From positions 1-51,727 of the forward strand of contig NZ_JAIMCB010000023.1 in NCBI RefSeq assembly GCF_025499425.1: a stretch of 51,727 nt of DNA, read 5' to 3'. The stretch's first letter is position 1, and each line of letters opens with the position of its first letter. The notes below the pieces were generated by a model that saw only the letters and a list, made by a program, of their open reading frames with translations, searched no databases and was not told the DNA's origin. This DNA is from Acidiferrimicrobium sp. IK. GTDB lineage: Bacteria; Actinomycetota; Acidimicrobiia; Acidimicrobiales; Palsa-688. Positions 42,672 through 49,876 of this stretch are shown here, one piece after another. The position numbers were made by a program, and so were the translations under genes.

Positions 42672-45600
42672 ATGCCGGGACTGCGGTTGGGTGTGGAGGA
42701 GCGCGAGGCGATCGCGTTGGGGTTGGCCAGGTCCGAGCCACTCGCTGAGATCGCCAGGCGGATGGCCAGACCGACGTCGACGGTGTCGCGCGAGGTCAAT
42801 CGCTGCGGTGGCCGGGAGGGCTACAGCGGCCGGGTAGCGCAACGCCTGGCGTGCGAGCGAGCGAGACGCCCGAAGGTCCGCAAGCTGGTCGCTGACGCGG
42901 TGCTGGCGGCCGAGGTGGCCGAGGGCCTGGCGAAGCGGTGGTCGCCGGCGGAGGTAGCAGCCAGACTGGTCCTGGACCATCCTGACTGCGAGGCGATGCG
43001 GGTGTCGCACGAGACGATCTACACGTCGCTATACCTGCAGGGCCGCGGCGGGTTGAAGAAAGAGCTGATCTCGGCGTTGCGGTCCGGTCGGCTGCGTCGC
43101 CGGCCCCGCCGGCGGGGCGAGAACGCCAAACGGGCCAACGTTCTAGGCGATATCGAGCCGATCTCCAAGCGACCGCCCGCAGCAGCGGACCGGGCGATCC
43201 CGGGACACTGGGAGGGTGACTTGGTGCGCCACGAGGCGCTGTTTGACCGTGCGGTGATGAAAGGGCACCGCCGTCGGGTTGTCGCAGCGGCCCGGCTGAA
43301 GCTGAGGGCAGCTTGATCTTGGAGTCGCAAGGTCGGGTGGGAGCAGCCCTGACAACGACGGGACGGGTCGGCACTGCCAGACGGCCCGGGTCCGGCAAGC
43401 GAGACGATGAGGTGTACGTGAGAAACCAGCGTCTGAAGGCCCCTCAAGACTCCCTCCAGCTCGAACCTGGTGGATGTGGGCTGGGCAGCGACGCGCACCC
43501 GCCGTGGTTGGGCGGGGAACTCTCGGGGCGGAAACAGGTCGCCGCTTCGGAGGCCACGCTGAATGCCTGCGGCGTAGGCGTGGCGATGTCGCAGGGGCAT
43601 AGTTGGGCGCCTACTTCGTCGAACGGTCGGCAGTGAACGTGGGAACCATCCCGGCGGTCCCCTCACCGGCCAGCAGCCTGCTGACCGGCGGGAAAGCCCG
43701 TCGTCGGCTGACGCCGTCGGGATGGGACGGAGGACCCGTAGTAGTCCGAGGCCGGGAAAGCCGGTCGCATGGCGAAGGGGTCCAGCAGGATCGCAGCGTC
43801 AACGCTGAGCTTGGAGTTCGCCGGTGAATGTCGGTGATCCGTGGCCCGACCTCGACGAGGCCGAGCGGCGGGTACAGGTGATGCAATCGAAGCTGCACCA
43901 ATGGGCGATCAGTGATCCTGGTCGTCGTTTCGATGACCTCTACAACCTCGTGTATGACCCGGCGTTCCTCGTCGTGGCGTGGAGTCGGGTCAAAGGGAAC
44001 AAAGGGGCACGCTCGGCCGGTGTCGATGGAGTGAAGCCACGCTCCATCGTCTTCGGCGCAGGGAAGTTGCTCGGTGAGCTGCGAGACGTCCTCAAAGCAC
44101 GCCGATTCTTCCCGATGCCGGTGCGGGAAACGATGATCCCCAAGGCGAACGGCAAACTCCGTCGTCTTGGCATCCCGACCGCAACCGACCGGGTGGTCCA
44201 GGCCTCTTTGAAGCTGGTGCTCGAACCGATCTTCGAGGCGGACTTCAAGCCGTGCAGCTACGGCTTCCGCCCGAGGCGCCGGGCCCAAGACGCCATCGCC
44301 GAGATTCACTTCTTCGCCTCGCCTACCCGCAACTACGAGTGGGTGTTCGAGGGAGACATCACGGCGTGCTTCGACGAGATCGACCACACGGCCCTCATGG
44401 GCCGGGTGCGACACCGGATCGGAGACAAGCGTGTCTTGGGCTTGGTGAAGGCGTTCCTGCGGGCCGGGATCCTCAGTGAGGATGCCGTCCGCAGGGACAC
44501 GACCGCCGGCACACCCCAAGGTGGGATCCTCTCACCGCTGTTGGCCAACATCGCACTGTCCGTCCTCGACGAGCACTTCGCCTTGAAGTGGGAAGCGCTC
44601 CGCTCGGAATGGAAACGCTCGAAGCACCGCCACGCTGGCGGCGCCATCCACCGGTTCGTCCGCTACGCGGACGACTTCGTGGTCATGGTGTCTGGCAGCA
44701 AGGCCGACGCCGAAGGTTTGCGCGACGAGGTTACCTCGGTGCTCGCTCCGATGGGCCTGCGCCTGTCGGAAGAGAAAACGAAGGTCTGCCACATCGACGA
44801 GGGGTTCGACTTCTTGGGGTTCCGCATCCGGCGGAGGCTCCAACGGGGATCGGACAAGCGGAAGGTGTACACCTACCCGTCGAAGAGGTCTCTGGCCTCG
44901 GTGATGGACAAGGTCCGTGCGCTCACCCGCCGGTCGAGGCATCGAACGCTCGCTGACCTGCTGTGCCAGTTGAACCCGGTGCTGCGGGGCTGGTGTAACT
45001 ACTTTCGCCACGGGGTGTCCAAACGGACCTTCAGTTACGTCGACACCTACGCCTGGTGGCGGATCGTCGGCTGGGTCCGCAAACGCCACCCCAAGTCGAA
45101 CTGGGGAACGATCCGCCGTCGCCACCTCCCCAACTGGGAGATCAGCGACGACGGAGTGAGCATGTTCCGGCCACGAGCGGTGCCGGTCACCCGATACCGC
45201 TACCGGCACGCCCACATCCCCACACCATGGACGAGCGCACCGACGAAAGGACAGCCCGCACCGGCGGCATGAACCTGTGGAGAGCCGGATGCGGTGAGAG
45301 CCGCACGTCCGGTTCGGCGGGCGGACCGGAGAAACCCACCAGCCCAAAGGCTGGCAGGGCGCTCCGGTCCGACCCAACATCATGGGAGCGTTCAACCGCT
45401 CCGCCATCGTCACCGTCGTCGAGCGCCGCTCCCGGCTGCTCCTGCTCGGCGAGCTGCCCGACGGTCACGGCGCCCAGGAGGTCTACGACTGCCTGCGGGG
45501 GCTATGCGCTGATCTGCCCGAAGTGGCCCGCCAGACGCTCACCTGGGATCAGGGCAGGGAAATGGCAGAGTGGGTCCAGCTCGAGGTCGACGCCGACATC

Positions 45601-45822
45601 GAGGTCTACTTCTGCGACCCGCACTCGCCCTGGCAGCGGCCCTCCAACGAGCACATGAACGGCCTGCTACGCCAGTACTTCCCCAAAGGCACCGACTTGG
45701 GGCTGGTCACCCGCAAGCAGCTCAACGCGGTCGCTGTCGAGATGAACGGCCGCCCCCGCAAGATCCTCGGCTGGCGCACTCCCGCAGAGGTCTACGCTGA
45801 CATCGTTGCAACCACCGCCTGA
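42672..45822 (+). CDS. IS30-family transposase, split by a group II intron
   Basis: Exon 1 is 42672-43223 (184 aa): a helix-turn-helix (LSRSEPLAEIARRMA-like, residues about 18-45) and the start of the DDE core, PGHWEGDL, with the first catalytic Asp at residue 183. Exon 2 is 45379-45822 (147 aa): IMGAFNRSAIVTVVERRSR, TWDQGREMAEW with the second Asp, and SPWQRPSNEHMNGLLRQYF with the Glu. Joining at the intron ends gives GDL-IMGAF without frame loss and a 331-aa protein of normal size. The function depends on splicing. The stop overlaps the right inverted repeat. Confidence 0.88.
43824..45272 (+). CDS. ltrA: Group II intron reverse transcriptase/maturase
   Basis: A 482-aa protein with all RT blocks: PMPVRETMIPKANGKLRRLG, TDRVVQASLKLVLEPIFEAD, CSYGFRPRRRAQDAI, YEWVFEGDITACFDEIDH, GTPQGGILSPLLANIALS and the catalytic VRYADDFVVMVSG, then the thumb/maturase (GIIM) region LNPVLRGWCNYFRHGVSKRT. 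No HNH endonuclease domain follows, so it would rely on single-stranded or nicked DNA targets. The GTG at 43824 has no strong ribosome site. The protein helps splicing and mobility of its own intron. It looks intact. Confidence 0.94.
   Translation: MNVGDPWPDLDEAERRVQVMQSKLHQWAISDPGRRFDDLYNLVYDPAFLVVAWSRVKGNKGARSAGVDGVKPRSIVFGAGKLLGELRDVLKARRFFPMPVRETMIPKANGKLRRLGIPTATDRVVQASLKLVLEPIFEADFKPCSYGFRPRRRAQDAIAEIHFFASPTRNYEWVFEGDITACFDEIDHTALMGRVRHRIGDKRVLGLVKAFLRAGILSEDAVRRDTTAGTPQGGILSPLLANIALSVLDEHFALKWEALRSEWKRSKHRHAGGAIHRFVRYADDFVVMVSGSKADAEGLRDEVTSVLAPMGLRLSEEKTKVCHIDEGFDFLGFRIRRRLQRGSDKRKVYTYPSKRSLASVMDKVRALTRRSRHRTLADLLCQLNPVLRGWCNYFRHGVSKRTFSYVDTYAWWRIVGWVRKRHPKSNWGTIRRRHLPNWEISDDGVSMFRPRAVPVTRYRYRHAHIPTPWTSAPTKGQPAPAA
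45282..45315 (+). ncRNA. Group II intron domain V
   Basis: A 34-nt hairpin starting GAGCCGGATGCGGTGAGAGC and ending GTCCGGTTC, with the usual stem, GAGA-type loop and bulge. This is the catalytic domain of group II introns and lies 63 nt before the 3' splice site. Confidence 0.92.
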
Positions 45823-45848
45823 CCGCGCCCTACCTCACCCCAACGACC

Positions 45849-45875
45849 CGGTGGTGGACCCCGCTATCCAGTTAC
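45849..45875 (-). repeat. Terminal end of a second, degenerate IS66-type element
   Basis: On the minus strand it reads GTAACTGGATAGCGGGGTCC and then ACCAC, which matches the end of the intact IS66 (GTATTTGGATAGCG... and GGTCCACCAC) in its main features. It is the outer end of the element whose transposase remnant is at 42030-42610; the IS30 sits between. The integrase remnant adjoins it. Confidence 0.7.
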
Positions 45876-46263
45876 ACGCAGAGAGGGCGGGGCAGCAGAT
45901 CATGCCGAAGCAACGCAGGGGCAGCCAGCGTTCGAGAGGCACTGCCCACCCCGACATCCGCTCAAGCACGGCGAAGCGGTAGAATCCGCATGCGGTGGAG
46001 AGGCGGCGGTCGATGGTCGAGGCGGCCAGGCCGCGCTCCTCCATCGAGCCCCGGTAGAGCTCCAGATGGGCGCGGGTCGCCTTGAGCACGGCCAAGTTGT
46101 GATCAGCGGCCCACTGAAACAGGTTGCGCAGATCGTGGCGGTAAGCGTCGAGCGTCCGGCCGGAGTAGCGGGCCAGGAACGCCACAGCCGCTAACTCGGC
46201 CTCGTCGGGGGCGAGCGGCCCGAGGGGTATGTTCGGTTCTGCGGAGAAGTCGAGGTTTGTCAT
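45876..46263 (-). pseudogene. Tyrosine recombinase/integrase, N-terminal fragment
   Basis: From ATG 46263: AAVAFLARYSGRTLDAYRHD, LRNLFQWAADHNLAVLKATR and GLAASTIDRRLSTACGFYRF are the SAM-like core-binding domain of tyrosine recombinases (about 30-105). After FAVLE the sequence no longer fits and the catalytic R-H-R-Y domain is absent. The remaining frame runs to the IS66-type end at 45875. The truncated integrase may mark a former integrative element in this zone. Confidence 0.78.
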
Positions 46264-46319
46264 CAGTGGTCCTCCTTTTGTAGGGGTGGATCAAGGCAAC
46301 ACCTCAAAGGGGCGCCTTG

Positions 46320-46344
46320 CTTGGTAGAATCGCAACTCACCAAG
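46320..46344 (+). promoter_or_regulatory. Operator-like inverted repeat and -10 of the second AbrB-type pair
   Basis: CTTGGT (46320-46325) and ACCAAG (46339-46344) are perfect inverted arms; the -10 TAGAAT (46325-46330) overlaps the left arm. A GGAGG ribosome site at 46349-46353 precedes the ATG at 46361, so this copy has a short leader. Placement parallels that at 41324. Confidence 0.68.
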
Positions 46345-46360
46345 TGACCGGAGGATTGGG

Positions 46361-46597
46361 ATGCCCGTCACAACCGAGTTCCTGGTGTCCAAAAGCGGCC
46401 AGATGTCCGTTCCCGCCGGCGTCCGCCGCCGATGGGGTCTCACCGACGGCGGTCGAGTCACCGTGGTCGACCTGGGAGACGCCGTCGTGCTGCTCCCAGC
46501 AGGTGCCCGGCAAAAACTCCTAGCGGACGCCCTATCGAGCGACGAACATCTGGCGTTCGTGCGCAGCCTCGACGATCCCGACCTGGCCACCACGTAG
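46361..46597 (+). CDS. AbrB/MazE-type antitoxin, copy B
   Basis: A 78-aa protein: TEFLVSKSGQMSVPAGVRRR and WGLTDGGRVTVVDLGDAVVL form the AbrB hairpins; the end is SLDDPDLATT. It resembles copies A and C. The stop TAG is directly followed by the ATG of the next gene at 46598. A ribosome site GGAGG is present. Confidence 0.9.
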   Translation: MPVTTEFLVSKSGQMSVPAGVRRRWGLTDGGRVTVVDLGDAVVLLPAGARQKLLADALSSDEHLAFVRSLDDPDLATT

Positions 46598-47044
46598 ATG
46601 TCGACAGTCGTCATCGACGACCACCTCCTCCGAGATGTTCTGGCCGGTGACCGCCCGCCCGATCTCGGCGGCCTCGCCACCGCCCTAGCGACGACCGGTC
46701 TGTGGCTGTACCGGCTCTCCAGCGCCTGGGCCACTCCCGAAGTCCTGGGGAAGTTGACCGCTCCTGTCGCCGCCCTGCCTGCCGATCAGCAACAACTGTT
46801 CCGAGCCCGTCTGGTCGCGCTGCCCGACGAAATCGAAGTCCTGCCGTTACGCCAGATGGCTTGGCCCATGGCCCTACTCCAGCACCGCCACCGGCTCGAA
46901 GGCCGGCCCCTGTCGGCCGCTATGGCTGAAGCGCTCACCGCCGCACAAGCTTTGGGCGCTGCCATCGCGGTGTCCAGAGACGACGTCGGACCCCACCTCA
47001 AGGCCGCCGCCGAGCATGATCAAGTCGCGTTCCACATTGTGTAG
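46598..47044 (+). CDS. Putative toxin of an AbrB-linked pair, copy B
   Basis: A 148-aa protein: STVVIDDHLLRDVLAGDRPP, TTGLWLYRLSSAWATPEVLG, LVALPDEIEVLPLRQMAWPM and LSAAMAEALTAAQALGAAIA, with DD near the end (SRDDVGPH). It aligns with 41609 and 49261 over the whole length; shared positions include V-x-DD-x-L, W-L/Y-Y-R-L and DIE-x-L. This copy has a conventional ATG and looks intact. A divergent PIN-type nuclease is the best guess; I found no named family. Confidence 0.72.
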   Translation: MSTVVIDDHLLRDVLAGDRPPDLGGLATALATTGLWLYRLSSAWATPEVLGKLTAPVAALPADQQQLFRARLVALPDEIEVLPLRQMAWPMALLQHRHRLEGRPLSAAMAEALTAAQALGAAIAVSRDDVGPHLKAAAEHDQVAFHIV

Positions 47045-47267
47045 AGGAGCTCACCTTGACCACCTCACACGAGCCATATCACCCGCGTAACCGGCGTTTC
47101 CGGGCAGAGGCTGGCCGCGATATTGGGGCCCACCGCCTGAGCGATTGAGGGCAGTCGCCTATGGCGAAGGGGGGCGTGTTCTGATGGCTCGAGCGGGGCT
47201 CGGCCACCTCGGTGCCGGTGATTGCCTGGGGTGTCAGACCGTCAGGCGCGAGTCGGCTGCGTGCTGA

Positions 47268-47873
47268 CTACGCCGTCGCGTTTGATGTTGGGTGTTCGAG
47301 GACTGTTGGACGGTACTCCACGAGCTGCATCCGTTTGTCAAGGGTTCTGCTGGTGATCATGTCGAGCGCGATGTCGGGGTAGCCGTCGTAGATGCGTTCT
47401 GAGCCGGTGGCGCCGGTGATGACCGGGAACATCACGACCCGGAAGCGGTCGACTATCCCGGCTTGCAGCAGCGACCGGCACAGGCTGATGCTGCCGATCG
47501 TGCTCAGGAGGCCCGGTCGGTCGGCCTTCATCGCCCGGACGACTTCGATGGCGTCGCCGCGTGCGAGGGTGGTGTTGGCCCAGGAGAGCGGTTCTTCGAG
47601 GGTGGACGAAAACACCATTTTTGATGCTGAGGTGAGTGCGGCGAAGGTGTTCTTCTCGTCGGCTGGGAGCTTGTCGATTCCTTCAGGGGTGGAGCCGGCG
47701 GCGAACCCGGACATCAGCCGGTAGGTGTTCGCGCCCATGAGCAGGATGGCCTCGGGTCGCTCGTCGAGCCAGCGGAGGTATTCGGGGCCTTCGAGACCCC
47801 ACCACCCCGGCCATCCCTCCGCCGAGGCGTAACCGTCGAGGGAGGTGATGAAGTCGACAATCAGTTCTGCCAT
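47268..47873 (-). CDS. RibD-C/dihydrofolate-reductase-like protein
   Basis: A 201-aa protein from ATG 47873: MAELIVDFITSLDGYASAEG, then ILLMGANTYRLMSGFAAGS and STIGSISLCRSLLQAGIVDR and MFPVITGATGSERIYDGYPD. These are the NADPH-binding features of the RibD C-terminal family. It follows the SRPBCC gene in the same direction, 37 nt after its stop. It is a second member of the family in this window; the copy at 27886 is frameshifted. Confidence 0.88.
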   Translation of the reverse strand: MAELIVDFITSLDGYASAEGWPGWWGLEGPEYLRWLDERPEAILLMGANTYRLMSGFAAGSTPEGIDKLPADEKNTFAALTSASKMVFSSTLEEPLSWANTTLARGDAIEVVRAMKADRPGLLSTIGSISLCRSLLQAGIVDRFRVVMFPVITGATGSERIYDGYPDIALDMITSRTLDKRMQLVEYRPTVLEHPTSNATA

Positions 47874-47910
47874 GGTGTTCTCCTCGGGTTGGCGATGGCG
47901 CCTGCCGCGA

Positions 47911-48396
47911 TCATCGGGCCAGGAGAGCGTCGAGCTTTCGGAAGCCTTCCTGGACGCCGATCTCCATGCCGCTGGCGACGAACGCGTCGCGCGCCTCGAA
48001 GCTGTCGGCCAACGAGGTTGCGGTGAGCCGGCAGCGGCCGCCCGGTAGATCTTCGAAGACATACCGGCCGAGGGACACGTTGTCCGGCCATGGCTCGTAG
48101 CAGAAGGTCTGGATGATGAGCTCGTTGGCTCGGACTTCGTGGAAGCAGCCCCGGAACCAGTGCTCATCGTCGTTTCGGGTGGAGACGTAGCGCCACTCGC
48201 CACCGCTGCGACAGTCCCAGCGATCGACGCGACTGGAGTCGAGGCTGTCGGGGCCGACCCATCGCACGAACAGCTCCGGCTCGGTGTGCGCCCGGAAGAC
48301 GGCTTGGGCCGGGGCGTCGAACTGCCGGACGATCGTGACCGACGGCGTCTTGTCGTCGATGATGATCCGGGCCTCTCGGGTGGTCGTGGTACTCAT
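47911..48396 (-). CDS. SRPBCC/AHSA1-like protein
   Basis: A 161-aa protein: SVTIVRQFDAPAQAVFRAHT, TEPELFVRWVGPDSLD, GGEWRYVSTRNDDEHWFRGC and FEDLPGGRCRLTATSLADSF, typical of AHSA1 (activator of Hsp90 ATPase homologue) domains with a hydrophobic cavity. The ATG at 48396 overlaps the ArsR-type gene's stop (ATGA), which decides the start. ArsR-type regulators coupled to AHSA1 proteins are common; the role is unknown. Confidence 0.88.
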   Translation of the reverse strand: MSTTTTREARIIIDDKTPSVTIVRQFDAPAQAVFRAHTEPELFVRWVGPDSLDSSRVDRWDCRSGGEWRYVSTRNDDEHWFRGCFHEVRANELIIQTFCYEPWPDNVSLGRYVFEDLPGGRCRLTATSLADSFEARDAFVASGMEIGVQEGFRKLDALLAR

Positions 48397-48749
48397 GTGG
48401 TCGCTCCCTGGTCGTTGTCGGGGTTCTGGTCGTCGAGCTCGGCGAGCAGCTGGTCGAGGCGCTGGTAGCGGGCCTCGGCGTTCTGGCGGTACCGCTCGAT
48501 CCACTTGGTCATGAGGTCGAACACCTCCGCCTCCAATCGGACCGGTCGGCGCTGCGCCTCTCGGCGGCGGGACACCACCCCTGCGTCTTCGAGCACCGAG
48601 AGGTGCTTGGACACCGCCTGGATCGACATGTCGTAACGCTCGGCCAGCTCGCTCAACGTGGCGTCACCGCCAGAGAGGCGAGTGACGATATCCAATCTCG
48701 TCTCGTCAGCCAGCGCCGAGAACACGGTCACGATCGCCTGCGAAGACAC
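48393..48749 (-). CDS. ArsR-family winged-helix repressor
   Basis: A 118-aa protein: FSALADETRLDIVTRLSGGD, ATLSELAERYDMSIQAVSKH, LSVLEDAGVVSRRREAQRRP. The recognition helix MSIQAVSKHLSVLE is classic for ArsR. No metal-binding cysteines are seen. The GTG at 48749 follows GGAG. It starts an operon with the AHSA1-like and RibD-C genes. It probably represses its own promoter via the twin sites at 48759-48820. Confidence 0.92.
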   Translation of the reverse strand: MSSQAIVTVFSALADETRLDIVTRLSGGDATLSELAERYDMSIQAVSKHLSVLEDAGVVSRRREAQRRPVRLEAEVFDLMTKWIERYRQNAEARYQRLDQLLAELDDQNPDNDQGATT

Positions 48750-48758
48750 ACATTCTCC

Positions 48759-48820
48759 TCAACCACTCGGTTGAATACGAGGGTACGCCACCGCCGTACT
48801 GTTGTCAACCCTACGGTTGA
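48759..48820 (-). promoter_or_regulatory. ArsR-operon promoter with two identical operators
   Basis: TCAACC-N4-GGTTGA occurs twice, at 48759-48774 and 48805-48820. On the minus strand TTGACA (48808-48803) and TACCCT (48785-48780) make a -35/-10 pair with 17 bp between. The upstream operator overlaps the -35; the downstream one lies just after the -10, covering the transcription start. Two dimers would block the promoter. Confidence 0.82.
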
Positions 48821-48983
48821 ACTCGACAGGTCTTCCGCCGGCCTACATATCGTTGACTGCCGTAAGTGCGCCCTCAGACCAGGACGCCCAAGACTCGCCA
48901 AGACGCCTCCCAATCGGAGGTAGGAGACGTCCCGCCTGTGTGCTTCGGAGACGTCTCGGACGAGTGGTATGGGATACCGCGCC

Positions 48984-49007
48984 TTGTAAGGTACAACCGT
49001 GTACAAT
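48984..49007 (+). promoter_or_regulatory. Leaderless promoter and operator of the third AbrB-type pair
   Basis: TTGTA-AGG-TACAA (48984-48996) is a perfect inverted repeat, and GTACAA recurs at 49001-49006, 10 bp after the first at 48991. The -10 TACAAT (49002-49007) ends 7 nt before the ATG at 49015. The layout parallels those at 41324 and 46320. Confidence 0.68.
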
Positions 49008-49014
49008 GCAGGAT

Positions 49015-49254
49015 ATGGCTACCACGATCAACGCCAGGGTGTCCCATCGAGGGCAGACCAGTTTGCCGGCCGACCTACGCCACCGCTGGGGCATCGAGGC
49101 GGGTGGGGAGGTCGGATTCATCGACCTCGGAAACGCCGCCTTGGTAGTACCCGGCGGGGTAGACGTGGCGCGCCACGAACTGCGGCGGGTGCTGCGAGAT
49201 CGATACGCGACCGGGATCGCGGCGATTGACGATCCAGATCTTGCTGATCAATAG
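49015..49254 (+). CDS. AbrB/MazE-type antitoxin, copy C
   Basis: A 79-aa protein: TTINARVSHRGQTSLPADLR, HRWGIEAGGEVGFIDLGNAA, LVVPGGVDVARHELRRVLRD and the end AIDDPDLADQ. The first 50 residues match copies A and B closely. The ATG at 49015 follows a -10 box with no ribosome site. The next gene starts 7 nt after the stop. Confidence 0.9.
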   Translation: MATTINARVSHRGQTSLPADLRHRWGIEAGGEVGFIDLGNAALVVPGGVDVARHELRRVLRDRYATGIAAIDDPDLADQ

Positions 49255-49260
49255 CTCAGC

Positions 49261-49710
49261 GTGCCTGCGACTTCTGAGCTGGTCATAGTCGACGACCGGC
49301 TGCTGATTGAGGAGTTGCTGTTCGGACTCGCCAAGGGTAATGACGTTGCCCTCTGCACGACCTTCTACTGGTACTACCGAGCATGTCGCGCTGCCGTGCT
49401 CGGGGCGGGTGGCCACCTCTCCGGTCCGTTCCAGGAGTTGGACAACGACGAGCAAGAGCAAGCGATCTTGAGTCTCCTGGAACTGCGAAACGACATCGAG
49501 CTTCCCGACTCGCGACCGACCGTTCCTCGCATGGCCCAGATCGCCAAGCGTCACCCTCGGCTCAATCTTCTGAATCTCGAGGCAGTTGCCGTTGGTCAGC
49601 TGACGGGAGCCACGGTATGGCTTTCAGCAGAAGCCGCCGGCGGTGTTCTTCCAGACGTTCTTGATCAAGAGGGCGTCACGTGGAAGACCGTTCGGATCGT
49701 CACGGACTGA
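49261..49710 (+). CDS. Putative toxin of an AbrB-linked pair, copy C
   Basis: A 149-aa protein starting GTG 49261: SELVIVDDRLLIEELLFGLA, CTTFYWYYRACRAAVLGAGG, LLELRNDIELPDSRPTVPRM and LNLLNLEAVAVGQLTGATVW. It shares the conserved features of copies A and B, with LNLL-x-x-EA-x-A strongly like copy A. It is translated 6 nt after the antitoxin. No catalytic motif is proven. Confidence 0.72.
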   Translation: MPATSELVIVDDRLLIEELLFGLAKGNDVALCTTFYWYYRACRAAVLGAGGHLSGPFQELDNDEQEQAILSLLELRNDIELPDSRPTVPRMAQIAKRHPRLNLLNLEAVAVGQLTGATVWLSAEAAGGVLPDVLDQEGVTWKTVRIVTD

Positions 49711-49876
49711 CCTCTGGACCACAGCAACGCCTGCCTTCTCAACACGGTGAGCACGCGCCTACGAGCCGGCGGATAGGGACAGAGTCTGGCTTCCTCGCTT
49801 GCCGGCTTATTGGGCGCCTCCCGGCATGCCCGGTAATCCAGTCGACCCGCCCAAGTACCCTTGTCATGCTGGAGCG

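Larger units (their letters stand above)
43224..45378 (+). mobile_element. Group II intron (2155 nt) in the sense strand of the IS30 transposase
   Basis: The 5' end is GTGCG (43224-43228), the group II start consensus, and the 3' end is AC (45377-45378), fitting AY. Domain V is present at 45282-45315. It encodes a maturase-type reverse transcriptase in domain IV. Removing these 2155 nt restores the IS30 reading frame exactly. Insertion is in the sense orientation, so splicing from the transposase transcript is possible. Confidence 0.92.
42617..45817 (+). mobile_element. IS30-family insertion sequence containing a group II intron
   Basis: The ends are perfect 14-bp inverted repeats, CGGTGGTTGCAACG at 42617-42630 and its complement at 45804-45817; the real ends may extend a few nt further. 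Without the intron the element would be about 1.05 kb, the usual size of IS30. It is inserted in a degenerate IS66 element. Confidence 0.85.

Noticed and set aside
47268..48203. A 311-codon frame that would merge the RibD-C gene with upstream sequence
   Set aside because: The first 110 codons overlap the SRPBCC gene in another frame and have shadow composition; the ATG at 47873 fits the family.
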